A stretch of DNA of 64,000 bases, from the NCBI GenBank assembly GCA_031472005.1, contig PZJY01000002.1, positions 3,720,001 through 3,784,000 on the forward strand, in the 5' to 3' direction. The stretch is from Tetracladium setigerum. Taxonomy: Eukaryota; Ascomycota; Leotiomycetes; Helotiales. This document shows, piece by piece, positions 25,923-39,045 of this stretch. Position numbers and translations under genes: made by a program. The first letter of the stretch is position 1. The number at the start of each line of letters is the position of its first letter. The notes beneath the pieces were generated by a model. It had not been told where the DNA came from. It saw only the letters and a list, made by a program, of their open reading frames with translations, and ran no database searches.

Positions 25923-28900
25923 CTAGAGGAAACCTGATTCGGCCAGAACCCTAGAGCCAACGACTGGTAAGCACATATTCCTCGCAATTGCGCAAAAATA
26001 AAGACAAGGTTGTATTTGGTGGCTTGCATGCATGATGATATTCATCTTAGAAAGGTGGCGCTTTTGCTTATAGGACAAACGCGCCATAGGGTGAAACCGC
26101 GTGCAGTCTAACATACCTCACAATCTTTTCGTCTTCTCTCTCACGCGGCTCAACCGCCAGACTCTTCTCGTACATCTCATGCACATCCCCTGCTGCTTGC
26201 ATATTGCTTAATATATAGTCTTGCAGCTCTGGAACCGGCTGTAATGGATATGGCACATTTTGATACTGTTGGATGTCACGAATAACTTCAGCTGTCTTCG
26301 CACGCTTGGCAAAGTTGATCAAGGCCGACTTCTTGATGATGGATGGAATACCATCTTCAATGAAGGTGAGATCGGTCAAGTAAACACCTAGTCACGTAAG
26401 TCAAGGTCTCTTAGAGAGGGCGAAGAGCCTACCGAAGAATGGAATACATGGCGGATTTGCCAGATGCAAACTTTCTCGATACTCGCCAAAGTTCTTGGTG
26501 CTGCCCATCAGTTTGCGCATGGACTCTAGTACCGCAAGTGTCTTTTGAGGCACTTGATCCCATGTTCTCTTGAGCCTATGGATGGGCGCTGTACCCAGAG
26601 CCGAGATGATGGAGGTGAGGGTGGAAAAGTTGTTCACTTGGCGGCATTTCTATTACTCGTTAGAAGTGTTTATCACCGAAACTCAATCATACTTACGTCA
26701 GCCACAAGTACGAAATGTTTAATCACTACCACCCGCTTCTTGACGTCCAATTGTGTCAAGATCATCTCTGCAACCCAGTTCGTCAATTGATTAGAGTGGA
26801 GAATGAGTGCCTTGACGTTGGGCGCTGGCTCGGGATCTCCCTCGCCAATCTTCTTTTGCCAAGTCTTGTTCAGACACTCCGTGGGCTTGATCTTCCCATA
26901 GAGCTTCGACTCTACAATGGTCAGTTGACGAGCAAACTCTGTAACATCAATGTCCAAGAACTTCAACTTCTTCATATTTTTTGGCATGATAGGTTGAGGC
27001 GTTGATTGGTTGAGCGTGAGGACTAGTCGTTTGGCTGTGGTATCTTGGCCGCGGAGGCGTTGTTCCAGAACAGTCATCAGGGGCTTCGATCCAGGGGTCT
27101 CGGTAGTCTTGACAGTGTCCCTTGCAAATGTGTAGACATCACGAATGAGAGACTTGGTCTCGTCACTTTGATCTTCCATCCAGAAGATATCAAACCAACT
27201 CTTCAGAATGTTGACAACTCTGAATCTGATAGGCTTCTGCTTACGATCCCTCCATGTCTCATAATCCGAAGCTGCCATTCCCTCTGGCGGTTGTGTTTGG
27301 AAACGCTTCACCAGAAGCTCGAAAAGCTCGCGTGCAGTCGTGAATGAACGATATGTCAATAGGAAAGTGTTGTTGAAGTTGGAGTCCAACTTGTCATGTC
27401 GTGTCAGTTGTTCCACGAGTGCCAAAAGAGTGCCACCCTTGAGCTGTGGAGGAGTCGTCTTTGTGTCATAGGAGATGTCCTCTTCGTGATCAAGCTTGAG
27501 GCAATCCGGCGTCTCATCTTGTTGTGGAGGGGAGGAGCTCTAGCTGGAATAGGCTCTTCTCCGAAGAATTTCATAACTTTCGAGTCCTTTCGGAATTTCG
27601 AGGCTGGATCATCACCAGCTGAGTAGGTATTGTTTTGTCCAATGGCCACAAGATTTGGTCTTTGTGGAGGTTGAGCGACACGAGAGGTGGAACGCTGGTG
27701 ACCTTGTCCTCCCTGTTCAAACATACTTTCGCCTCGTCTTGGATCCCGTTGTGCCGCTTGGCCGTCGGGATTCATAGCTTGCTGTACCTGCCCAGCTAGG
27801 AGTTGCAGCGAGAACCAGATATGGGATGCATTAGTCTCGAGTTGCTTTGAACAATGGCGGACATGGTTCAAACGACTTTCCAGCGATTCCCCTCGCACCT
27901 CTGCCCATTCGTCTCCCAAAGGCCCGGATACTGCTTGGCAACTGAGTAGCAAATCCGAGATATTGTCGTACAGCGCTTGCTTGTAGCCTGCAAAGTCTAC
28001 CAATCCTGGATTTTGGAAAGCATTGCCGAGAGATCCCAAGTTGATTGATTCCACAGTTGCGACCCACGGTTTGAACATCTCAAGTACTTTCTTGGCCGCA
28101 GTACAAACGTTGTTCCCAATGAGCTCATGTCGGTAAGGGGTGATGATCTTTTCCGTGACTATCAGATGCTCTTCCAATTTGCGGATGCTTGAAATTAGCA
28201 TCCTCTTCAAATCGTCGAGTCGCTCCATCAAATTGCCATCCAATATCGCAGCTGGCTCGGCCATAGCCTCATCGTCTTCCAGTAAAATTGATGTCATCGG
28301 ATCTCGAGAACCGATTCCGTTGTTCTGCCAATTACCACCAACTGTGCTGCCAATGACGAAGCCTGGAAGTAGTCTGGGGATATCTTCTCCTCTTTGTGCT
28401 CTTGCAACCTCCACATAGCTAAAGACACCCTGGAGGACACCATCTGCTTCCTGTAAACATTTCTGGTATGATTCCGCATTGGGCCAATCCGCTGCGGCAA
28501 TGTGCGAGGAGATGACTAGCTTCGAGAATTTGGACATCATGTCCCGGAAATGGGGATACAAAGCTTTGTTCGTCGAAATGATCGATGGCTGACCGGAATG
28601 ATTATCTGTTGTCGCAGAGCCAGCGGCCAGAAGTAATCGAAGGTGGTCCGAGATATCTTCCGCTCGACGAACATACTCCGACCGGTCCCCTTCATGTATG
28701 GCCTCCCGGTACCTGTCCACCGCCTTGTTCATATTTGATGTTAATCGATTCCATGTCAATGGCGCGGCGGAACCATCGTCAAAGAAGGACCTTGGCAGAG
28801 CTGCCGCGTGAGGGGCACCTAGAGCAGCGGGGTTGGTCGTGAACGAAGTCATGGACGGGCCAGGCTGTGGCATGGATGTGATCATAGATAAACTGGGGTT

Positions 28901-29959
28901 CGAGAAAGGATCGTTACGAGCTCGTGAGATGGGAGACATGCCGTTAATCGAGTCCATTGAAGTGGCGGGGGAAACGCCGTCTGACACGAGAGATCGTCGC
29001 TTGCCAGTGCCAGGCTGCGATAGGTTAGATATATTGGAGGGGATAGTGTTGAGGCTGAGACTCGCCAGAGAAGATGTAGATGCCAGCATGATGGATTCTC
29101 CCTCTAGCTCGGAAGCCGAGTTTCCATCGGATTCATCACCATCAGTATCTGCGTAACCCCTCGAGAATGTTTCCGGGGGCGGGCGTGTCTTGTCTGGAAT
29201 GTTGACATTCATCCGATCTCGAGGCCCATTCTCTGTCATGGACGAGGGTGATTCTAGGGGTAGTTCCGCAGAGCTCTCTTGGGTGACGGTGTTGTAATAA
29301 TATAAACGTCCCTCTGGGGTGACCTGTGGGATCCAGAAATCGGTTCCACCACCACCGCTCGGTCTGTCGATGGGGAAGGTTCCTATCGACTCACCACTGT
29401 CCGAACCCTCGGAAATGTATCCCGTCTCGTCTAAATCGCCTGGCGAGTCCGGATCCCTATAGTCAATGGGTTCAAAGGATTGCTCTGGTTGTTTTGGATC
29501 CTCGGGGTTGGTGATGACCTGACAGTAATTGCTGGGGAACCAGCCTCGCACGCCGTTGATGACCCCATCCCACCAGCCGCTCTCCAACTGTGTGATAACC
29601 TGGATCTTGTCGCCTTCGTGGAAGCTCAAACTCGTCCGATCGTCGGCCTCATAGTTGTAAAGCGCCCGCACGTACATCACCGGCGCCGGCGCGTTTCCCA
29701 TTAACCCATTCATCAGTGGTGGTGATCGTCGTCGCGGTACAAGCCTCGTGTTGCCCCCAGGGATGCTGTATCCGTCGCTCGAAGATGAGAACTGTGACGC
29801 GTGCGATCGCAGTAAGGGGGATGATGTCTGCAGTGGCGTCTCGTCAGGGTATCGGCCGAAGGATTCGGCGTGTTGATTCGAATTCGTGTCGTAGTTGTTG
29901 TATCGTTGCGTGTTGCTCTCGTCGGGAAGTATGCCGTTGGAGCGGATAGTCATGAGCAT
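25923..29959 (-). CDS. cdc25: Ras guanine-nucleotide exchange factor, Cdc25 type (SH3-RasGEF)
   Basis: Activates Ras by GDP/GTP exchange upstream of cAMP-PKA signalling, at the plasma membrane. Exons on the minus strand are 29959-26697, 26649-26433, 26387-26117 and a small terminal exon 25950-25923 encoding VLAESGFL after a 166-bp intron. An SH3 domain lies at residues 96-150 (VRALYNYEADDRTSLSFHEG...WFPSNYCQVI). A WW-like element follows at about 207-237 (FWIPQVTPEGRLYYYN) but lacks the second Trp. After a long Ser-rich linker and helical region come the RasGEF N-terminal motif (LVEQLTRHDKLDSNFNNTFL) and the catalytic domain (VNNFSTLTSIISALGTAPIH, FFG then VYLTDLTFIEDG). The frame breaks near 27530 beside a CCCC run; one extra base gives 1259 aa with exact phases. 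Family assignment is strong. Confidence 0.92.
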
Positions 29960-32605
29960 CGTGATACTTTGCGGCAGGGCTGAGTGTGTGGAAGTGGGAG
30001 GGAGAGAGTGAGAGCGAGAGAGAGAGAGGAGAACGACTTTAATTCATTGCTCGGTCTCTTGATCTCGACAATGCACAGGTAATGTATTCCCTCCTATCTT
30101 TTTGCTGGCCGTAACAAGGAGTTTTCGTGCTTTCGGTCGTGATATTCGTCGCGCGTTCGAAGGGGGGGTGTGAGGAGCAGAGGCGTTGGCGTAATGGAAT
30201 CGAGGAAGTGTGGTGTGCTTGCCAGATCGGACGGCAGTAGGGGGTTTGCCTTGAGTGGTGGAGGGGCAGAAGCAGGAGGGTAGAAGAGAAGTTTCGCTGC
30301 TCCTGTTGCTGTATTTGGGGATTTGTTGTCGATTGCGACGGTGAGTGGTCAGAATGAGTAGAAATTCGGCGGGTAAATGAAGAGGGAAAGATTGATGGCT
30401 TTGTCACAACGGGATTTTGACGAGCAGCATCCAGATGGGGCAGATGAGCAGATAGGGGAGTAGTGGGTGGGCGTGGTCGCTGAGATGCGGGCCGGGCGAG
30501 GAAAGTCGTTATTGGGTTGAGCAGGCGCCAACGGGAGGAGAATTTGGGGGGGATGAAAGGTCGGTGGTAGGTGGAGGACGAAGCCGGCGGTTTATCGAAT
30601 TTGACGCACGATCGGTACTGCTGCTGCTGTACCGTCCGGAACCAACGAAAGTCACTCGCCGCCGCGGCTGATGCTGAAGAAGCCCTAGGACGAAGCGCAG
30701 AAGGGAGGGAGGAAAGAAGCGATTGGATTGACGGGATAAGGGGGTCGTGAATTGTAGTAGCGAGGGGCGATTATTTTGAGTCTGGGGAACAATGAATGGC
30801 GGGAGAGAAAGTCTGACGGCGTATATAGCAGCACGACGTCCGAGTTGTCCTACCGTTGGTGTAGGTGTATTCGAGGACAGTCGAAATAGCGAGCAGTCGT
30901 TGATCGTTGATCGTTGAAGGAGGCTGTAGACGTTCCAATACTCTCAAATATGCCAGTCGAAGTAGTTGAGAGTTGGCAGCGGCAACACACCACACAGACG
31001 ATCTGACTCGCAGAACTCGACTGGGAATTGTAGGCGATGAGGATTGGGGAAGTTTGATGCCGCAATGGAGGGGTGGAGGAGGGAGGAAGTGGTGGTGGTG
31101 GTGAGAGTTTGGCTTGGGATGAGACCTCAGGGACTGTTCCTTTGTCTGTGCTTGCTAGATCTCCAGCACGAGCAATAGAAAAAGCAAGGAAAAGGGCGGA
31201 GAGAGAGGCAGAGATAAAACAAACAGTAGTAGTGGGGAGTGAGTAGTAGCGGGTGTAAGTGAACAATAATGTCAACAAATCGTCATATTCTCCAGTATCA
31301 ATATCACAACAATCCACAACAACAACAAACAACAAACAACAACAATGGCTTGATGTGATCCACGCATGAACAAGGACCAGCAATAATCATTCACTATTCT
31401 CACGATCCCAAGTACAAAATGCTGACTACTCGTCTCCCTCCCCCCTTCTTCGGGGAAGGCCCAACCTAGTACTTAGCACCCTCCTAGTACTGTCCCGACC
31501 GACCGATTTGACGGCTTCGGGGCTTGAAGTAGTTCCACTTCTTCCACTTCATCTGCACCGGGGGCGCTGCCTCTTCGAGACCAGAAGGCCGAAGGAACAG
31601 CAGTAGGAAGCAGGAAGGAGGAGTCTCTCTTGACTCAATCACTGTACGGCAGGTACAGCACAGCATCCGATTTGATATACACTTGATATTGACAAGCACA
31701 AGAAGCATGTGGTTGGTGATGAGCTTCTCCGGATTTTATATCTCCTAATAACTAGTACTACTAACCACTACTTGGTACTACAGAACTACTACTTCCTTCT
31801 CAAAGCCTCTCTCCTCCTATCGGCTTTCTACCTGTAGACAAATTTTAGACAGAAAGAAAGCCTGGTGGGCCTCAGCTACGACGCGTACAGTACGCCAGCC
31901 AGCTGGGCAAGCTGACGAAGAGGTTGAATCAATAATGCATAAGGTATATCGAATCAATCACTCAATACCGCCTAGAGTACGTGCGAGTACCCAAATTCTC
32001 CGGACCATAATAACATTAATTATGAAAGACCACACAACAACGAATGACCCAACACATCCATCAGCCCAGGCAATCAAGACAATGATCCAGCTGAAGAAAC
32101 ATCGTCATCAAAGCATCAAACGACTCGCATAGCATACAGTACCTTAGCATGGCATATCAGCATGATGCCACAAACAACAAAACCCCAGGACAGTCCTTGA
32201 CATCGCTTACAGCCCCTCCAAAGGCTCGTTTAAAGGAAGTCGCCCTATCCTATCACTCTACATGAGCACGAGAGCATCAGGAGAATTTAAGCGTGATTCG
32301 ACAGAATCAATCCCTCCTTCAATTCCTCATTCAATCTGCCGGGAACGCCCCATAAGTGGCACATTATTTTGGCACACTCTTCGAGAAAAAGGAGAGAGGG
32401 AGAGCGATGGAGACGGAAAAGCCACAAAACATCTCACTCACCCGCACATGTACCAAGAGTCTGTCTCGTCTCTGGCTTCCGGAACGCATGGCAAACGGCA
32501 CACTAGTACACTAGTAGAAACTACTACTGAAGAAGCCATTCAGACGGTAGCATGGATACGTTTTGGGAATTGGAATAAATTGGGGATGATGCATTATCAA
32601 TCTCC

Positions 32606-32632
32606 CCACACACACACACACACACACACACA
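32606..32632. repeat. (CA)n microsatellite
   Basis: About a dozen CA dinucleotides in tandem, followed by the imperfect extension AACACACAC. Simple repeat in the cdc25 upstream region. Confidence 0.9.
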
Positions 32633-32869
32633 ACACACACATCAGATCAAATCACACGCATCACACCAAAATTCAGGAAATCTCCCTTCTTCATCTTTAT
32701 CTTCATCTTCGGCCGCTTCCTCCCCTCCAGGATACTGTCATTGCACGCATTACTCCGTAGGTACATGTACCGTACATACAGCCGTTATGCAGCAAACCAT
32801 GGCGATTGACGATTGCAATAGCGATGGCGTAAAAAAAATTATGCAACGTGCATGTCAGGCAGGTCAGTT

Positions 32870-32899
32870 CAGGTCAGGCAAGCGCAGGTCAGGCAAGCG
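32870..32899. repeat. 15-bp tandem unit CAGGTCAGGCAAGCG
   Basis: Two perfect head-to-tail copies, flanked by partial copies containing CAGGTC on both sides (from about 32854 to 32912). The CAGGTC core recurs in another minisatellite near 49.6 kb. Confidence 0.85.
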
Positions 32900-33153
32900 C
32901 AGGTCGGTCGAGCAAATGCGACCACGGAGGAGGGTGCAGCGTTTGGTAAGTTTTCAGAAGCATGACTTTTCGAAAGAAAGCGTCCAGTAGGTTAAACTAG
33001 TATGACTATTTCTCAATTGGCTTGTAGAGGTTACAAAAATTTACTCTGGTACTGTACGAGGACTCGTACGCTTCTAGATCTTCCCCGTCTCCTCCGTTAT
33101 TTCTGTACAGAATAGCAACCAACTGCATATGTACAAATACCTATGCAAGACCT

Positions 33154-33198
33154 CTCATCTCATCTCATCTCATCTCATCTCATCTCATCTCATCTCAT
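33154..33198. repeat. (CTCAT)9 microsatellite
   Basis: Nine perfect copies of the pentanucleotide CTCAT, 45 bp in total. Likely length-variable between strains. Confidence 0.95.
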
Positions 33199-34409
33199 CC
33201 CACTTTGCCTATATACTCCCAACTCAGGTGCTGTAGACTACTCTACACTGCTGCACATACATGAACCAATCCATCCCCTTATTCACATTTTCCCCGAATT
33301 CCCATGGGTCCATCCATCAAAAGACAACGACCACTATTCCAAAAAGGCCAAGAGCTTTACCAAATAAATCTGGATGCCAACCCATTTTTTGCATGCAAAA
33401 ATCACCCAAAGCGGCTTTTTTCGAATGGATTCCTAGATTCCAAGACCTTCTCCTTGTAGATTGCGGGAGTGTGGTCTCCGTGTACCGAATTGAAACGAGT
33501 ATGACCATACTCTCTTTACCTTAGATTTAACAATAATAATGCGGTTGGGATTTTTTGGGTAGTACTCAATTAACCCAATCCAATGGAACGGACTCTATCT
33601 TCACTATTTCATCAACCGATGGGATCAAACACACATTTATTTGTTCAGACACACATATATGCAACAAATCAAGGATCTACCTCCTCAACCCCACTTCCAT
33701 CATCATATCACCCCTCCTCAGCCGTTAGAATCTCAATCCCAATCTCAATAACGAATCAATCCTGCAGCACAAGATATCCATTCGTACCTGACAAATTTCG
33801 TACCTGAATATCTTTATCTTCTCTTGCATGCGGTGTTCCTTCTTGCCCTGGGCTGACGCTGTATCACCCACCCACCTTCCTCAAACAGACATACAAAACC
33901 ACAACTCCCTCTGTCTCTATCTCTGTTGAATTACACATAATCGTACTGTACATATTCATGCATAAGTATCTAGGTATATATCTCCCTCAACAAAAATAAA
34001 AGGGAACCCCCTCCCCATTCCCGCAAATCATACATAGCTACATACCATCTTCGACTTCGCCATTCAAGTTCTCAACCAAGCTCATATTAGTCCATCTCAC
34101 AAACCAAACCCAAGGACAACACAACAGAAAAGACATGATCTAGTCCTCTACAATGGCAAAACAATGGCTCTTTTATCAGCTCTGAATACATTATTGTGGC
34201 AGAACTTTCCCCACCCCCACCTTCTTATGACAGTAGAAATAATGTACCGAGTCCCCCAAAAATCCATGGTTACACAAAACTCAAACGTCAAGAAAAGTCA
34301 AAAGCCACAACAAAAAAAGAACGCGGCACGACCATGTTGCCATGACATGACATGACATGACTGACTACTTAACCGACCAGGTTGACGATGAGAGGAGGGG
34401 GGAAGAGGG

Positions 34410-36570
34410 TTACGGCAAAGTTCCGCCACTATCACATCCACCCACCCATCCACCACATCCATCTGTAAAGTTAGTATCTGTAACGGGCCGAATCGTGTGG
34501 CGATCCTTCCTTTTCAATTCTCACTTGCCGGGTTGAAGAGTTGTGGGAGAAAGGAAAAAAAATGCGCTGCAGAATTTCTAGATCAAATATCATATCGTCT
34601 CTTTTGATATCCTACTGTAGCGGGGTAGGAGGGGAGGAGATGACCAACCACACCCACCACTTTTTTTCTAAATACAGTAATCCAAATACAAAATTCAAAC
34701 TTAAATTCATTATCAAAGGTGATTTATTACTGTACTTTCGTTGACTGCCGATACATATAGTACAGTGCTGTAAAGTACGGTGTGTTCGGCAGTTGAGAAA
34801 TCCAATAATACATCTGAAGGTACTTCCACATGTGCTGTACACCACACACCTTACTTTTTCAAGTTACAATGGACACTTCAGAAAAATTGATTTTAACAGT
34901 GAGTTGAATTAAAAAGAGGCCTTAGAGATCACAAACAAACTCCGGGACATAAGGGACGCAGGGGCCGGTAGTGGGCTTTGTATCTCGCCAAAGACCCCTT
35001 GTTCAGTTTTGAAGTATCTCACGCACAAACAAGAGCGCGCTCACAACACACATACTTCTTCCTGTTCTTCGTCTTTCGTTCTTGCGTATATTGTTAATAG
35101 ATGTTTATCTATCCTGACTCTTGAATTGGCACGGTTAGATAAATACTCTTAATAATTAGATCCTCCATCTAATTACTACAGAGAGAGACACTATACAAAT
35201 ACACATACGCATATACATCTGGGGAGGAGGAAGAGGAGATTTTTCGATATCAGTTTCCCTACCCACCTCCTTGGTACAGTAGTATAGTACAGTGTTAGAA
35301 TTTACCTGGGTATATTAGGCAGCAGCCTTATTCAAACCCCAGTTCAGGACAAAACAAGCTCTCAAATAAAATAATCCAAGTTCAAATAATCCACCACTGG
35401 CAACTCCAAATTCACACCCGCCGCCCCCGCCTCTCCCCCTCCACTTCCATTCAATTCCCAAATCCAAACCTATCTTCCCAAAAACCAAATTCTTTTCCAA
35501 AGATTTCCGCGTTTATGTTTGTTATCCTTCAACCCCAAAGCTTGTTCCGTCCCCCTCCTTCCTCCCAGTTCCCAATCGTCTATCTGATATCCAAACCCCC
35601 GAACCAAACCAAACCAACCCTTCCAAAAAGGGAAGGAAGATTGGTCCATCTGCATATGTCTGGGAGAAGATGAGACTGGGTACAGCAGAGGGTACATAGA
35701 TTATTGTGGATACAGGAACCCACGTTTTTTCTATCCTTTCTTGGTTGCTGGGAAACAAGAGGAACGGATAGAAAGATTATTGGACGGGGAAGTGACCGTA
35801 AAGGAATCGTGGGTGAGTGATCTGCTGGGTTTGATGTAGGAGAAGGCCGGAGGAAGCATTATGGAAGGTACGGAGTACAATGGTAAGAGGGTAAGAGGGA
35901 TGTATGGTTTCAGGAATGAGGGGCCGGGGGAATTAGGGAATTATCAGTTCACAGACACGTGGGGCAAGGACATGATGATATAATTTGACCCCCACGATTT
36001 TCTTTTTGGGAATATTAGAAAGGCGATTTGAATTCATAATTTCTTTCTAGGTGCTAAGCTGGCGGTGTGTGTCTCGGGTGCACAATTCCACAAAGTGAGT
36101 AAGGTACCTAGTGAGTGAAATATTTTATGTTATGTATTGATTATCGTTGGTTAGATTAGGAAGGAGGACAGCTACCCTGAGGAAGGAGGAAATGTCTTGT
36201 GCTAGCTATTAACAAACATATTGTCAATCAGCACCAAGCGAGCAAGCAACCGTTTGATGATGGAAATCCGACGACGGATGACGAAATAATGTACCTTGTT
36301 TTGTAGCTTTCGCTTTTCTCTTGGAGAAGGTCATCTTCTGTGGCCAAGAGAGGGAGGGGTGGTTTAGCAGGAATACGACCAATACATATACTCTATCAGA
36401 GACTAAGAGTAAGCAGTCCCACCTCTAAGCTTTTTACTTCTCTTTATATCACCATTCTTGAAAGAAAATAATTGTTACTGTTAGCTATCTAATTTATCTC
36501 CCTTTCCTCTTCAACCTTGTTGTTTGGATGACAACCACGTTGTTAGACTTATTGGTTTAGGAAGAAGGGA
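34410..36570. repeat. Diverged segmental duplication, copy A
   Basis: About 2.2 kb that is collinear with copy B (38720-41285). Shared blocks, in the same order and orientation, include GGGCCGAATC near 34490, the hairpin near 34744-34793, CCTTACTTTTTCAAG near 34850, CCCACCTCCTTGGTAC near 35262, AAACC...CAGGACAAA near 35340, TGTAGGAGAAGGCCGGAGG near 35836, GACCCCCACGATTTTCTTTT near 35985 and the CCACGTTG block near 36535. No open frame is conserved between the copies. Boundaries are approximate, judged where similarity fades. Function is unknown. Confidence 0.8.
34744..34793. repeat. Inverted repeat ACTGCCGA...TCGGCAGT (copy A)
   Basis: An eight-base perfect stem encloses a 34-base loop that contains a nested TACAG-TG-CTGTA palindrome. 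The same stem is present at the equivalent place in copy B, although the loop differs. Confidence 0.7.
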
Positions 36571-37138
36571 GACAGCCAAGTGTCAACTCTTTATTCTTTC
36601 TTTATTCATTCTCACTTCCGTGCCTATCACTTTCCGCGGATACCCAACCCAATTCAGTTCTTTCCGGGGTTCAAGAATATTCTAAAGTCTGGCTGCACTG
36701 ACGCCGTCAAGTGCATTCTGGCCGTATTTCAGAGCCATGCTCATTGGTTTGATGCTATCACTCAAATACTCGTTCGTACAACATAGGCAGTACTCCAAAG
36801 TTCATCGATCAAGTATTCGTACGGTTAGAAAATCCAATGCAATTTCGAGTTCAAAGTCCAGCGGCCACATACTGGTACAATGTGAAATCCTGTTCTTTCG
36901 CTCGAATCGTCATATAAAGAGGAAGTGAGTTGCCAGAAAGATACCCTCTAAGCTTATAGGATTACAGCTAGAACATTTCTGATCGCAGGAAGGGGAAAAA
37001 GCCAAGAAGATTATCTCTTCTAGACCCTAATTCATGTACAGTCGATTACAGAGACAGTACATCTAGAGGCAGCGTAGTCAGTGCCTGGTATCAGTGCAGC
37101 CAGACTCAATACTCTAATTTTGTGGGCTTTTGATATTC
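36571..37138. other. Intergenic, 0.6 kb
   Basis: 3' flank of the metallophosphoesterase gene. No further feature is seen. Confidence 0.5.
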
Positions 37139-38038
37139 TCATGTCGAGGTTATGTTTTGAGGTAGGTCAAGCACCACAACGAAGGGTTGGTAATCTGCGC
37201 GCATCCCTTTTGCTGTATTTCTCATGATGGCAGCGTTGACCATGAGAGTTTGACTCCCGCGCTTGATATCCCACTCACAAGCGTAAGGATAACTGTTGAC
37301 CTGTTCAGTCTCGAGCGGCGTTGCTGCCGATGGATCTTTCACCTTGCCATCCGCTTTCCAAGTAACAATATGAGCACCATGTCCTTCATGCACATGCCCA
37401 AAAGCACAAAGAAGAGGACGGGTGCGTGCTACTGCTCGCAGAAGATTTGGACAACCTACATTTTCTCCATCGACCTGGTCCAGAATGGAGCGCGGGGGGC
37501 CGTGGGTCATGACAATATCAATATTGTCGGGAATGGGATTCGTGGCAATGGAAATGTTACCTGGCGCGACTAGGATGGTTGGGTTGAATCGATCTTCGGA
37601 TTTTTGATATGGAAAAGCCCATCCTCCTGATCCGGGTGTATATGGCGAAGCATAGACCGTAAATCTGGCGCTGTTTGGAAGTTTGAAAGTATGTGTACCT
37701 TCCTCCAAATAAGTAACACCAGCGGCCCTTGCAAGTGGGCCGGTCATGATTTCGATGGCCGATGCATGATGCTGTGAATACTCTTCTTCCGTCATGTTCT
37801 CAACTCGACGAACCTTATCAAGTGAGATGTCGTGGTTCCCAGCAATCACCAGCTTCAGGGAAGCTTCGATGGTGCCCATCATTCTGATAGCCTCCCGCAA
37901 GGAGTTCAACTCGCCAAAGTTTGTAAAATCGCCAGTGTGCAGCAATACGTCGGCTTCAGGCATGGCGGCGCCATCGAAGCTGTGTTCATGGGTATCTAAA
38001 ATTATCATCACCCGCGTGGGAACAGTAGAAGAGGTCAT
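37139..38038 (-). CDS. Calcineurin-like metallophosphoesterase (MPPED-like)
   Basis: Intronless gene of 299 aa in the metallophosphoesterase superfamily, the small-domain type similar to MPPED/phosphodiesterase-like fungal proteins; the substrate cannot be told from sequence. The metal-binding motifs are complete and in order: D-x-H in LDTHEH (Asp15, His17), GDFTNFG (Asp37), GNHD (67-70), MTHGPP and the final GHVHEGHG. Between them is a loop with ASPYTPGSGGWAFPY, a segment common in this fungal group. It has no signal peptide and is probably cytosolic. The gene sits between the two copies of a noncoding duplication and is the only gene in roughly 12 kb. The start is the only ATG that keeps the first metal motif in normal position. 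Confidence 0.9.
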   Translation of the reverse strand: MTSSTVPTRVMIILDTHEHSFDGAAMPEADVLLHTGDFTNFGELNSLREAIRMMGTIEASLKLVIAGNHDISLDKVRRVENMTEEEYSQHHASAIEIMTGPLARAAGVTYLEEGTHTFKLPNSARFTVYASPYTPGSGGWAFPYQKSEDRFNPTILVAPGNISIATNPIPDNIDIVMTHGPPRSILDQVDGENVGCPNLLRAVARTRPLLCAFGHVHEGHGAHIVTWKADGKVKDPSAATPLETEQVNSYPYACEWDIKRGSQTLMVNAAIMRNTAKGMRADYQPFVVVLDLPQNITST

Positions 38039-38719
38039 GTTTGCAATTTCGATGGTTCAGGTTGACAAGCGTTCTAGATGTGTCAATGTTGATACCATCG
38101 ATGCTAAGTTTCTTGGGAAGTGGCTCGTGTAAAGACCAAGGGCGGTAAAGACTACCTATCTTGCAAACCGTGGGAGCTACATAGGTAACTTGGAGGGAGG
38201 GAGAGAAGAGTGAGCAGAAGTACATTCGGAACTTGTGCCTGGATTTAATATGTCGACGAACCACCACGCCAAGACCGTACTTTCTTTCACTAAACCTCCG
38301 TCATCTCCCTTCATACTAGCTTTATTTTAGATCAGACAATAAGCATAAACAAGATTGGGTTCTAACAGTTTAAAGATAGCGCCCCCGACTAGTTACTTTT
38401 AGAATTTAGTGAATTCTTTTGAACTGAGGGCAAAATTATTTCTCACCATGAAACTTTATAAAAATGATTGGAGACCCGTCATACCTAGTACCATTTGAAT
38501 AGAAGACTTGAACTATGTTAAGAAGTAAGGAAAGAAAACTAGCGCTATTACCAGACACCTACAGGGTCTAAAAGATATCGATCTTTGGTTCCTAAAAGTC
38601 TACGAAGGTGGGTTGAGCCTTGGCACTGAAGACTTCATCTCAAGGAGTCTTCTCTTCTGTTACTGAGCTTGAATGCTTGTCCTTGCTCTCATTTCTGCAT
38701 TATTGAGGTGGAAGGGACA
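38039..38719. other. Intergenic, 0.7 kb, upstream of the phosphoesterase gene
   Basis: Promoter space. No clear TATA box or coding sequence is seen before copy B of the duplication begins. Confidence 0.5.
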
Positions 38720-39045
38720 TACGACATGGCGGCTGCCACCATCATATCATAGAGAGTAGTCATCATATCACATCACATCCATCCATCCATCTGTAATGGG
38801 CCGAATCATGTGTACTGTAGCTATCCTTGCCGCGTCGATACCGCGTTTGTTTTGAAAGCTCTGTAAAAAAAATTGTTGCAGAATTTACTATTTCAATATC
38901 AATATCATGTTCGTGGGGCAGGAAGAAAGGCGTGTATTTACCTGTACATTACGTTACTCTGATGCAGCCAACCACACCCTCTTCCAAATACTCTAGACTC
39001 CAACTCCAAAATATCAAAGTTAGTTTAAGTGATCTACTTTGGTTG

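Larger units (their letters stand above)
29960..34409. other. Intergenic, 4.4 kb, upstream of cdc25
   Basis: Long regulatory or leader region of cdc25. It holds a (GA)n stretch at about 30001-30030 and GTACAGTAC/GTACTGTAC palindromes at 31883-31895, 33049-33057 and 33943-33951. TACTCCGTA lies at 32751-32759. The microsatellites are listed separately. No coding exon with a recognisable motif is seen; the open frames follow low-complexity composition. Confidence 0.45.

Noticed and set aside
35315..35500. Minus-strand peptide end ...GLNKAAA shared with copy B (...GLNKAVA)
   Set aside because: Similarity covers only ~14 codons, four of the five differences change the amino acid, and copy B has a stop just upstream, so coding conservation is not supported.
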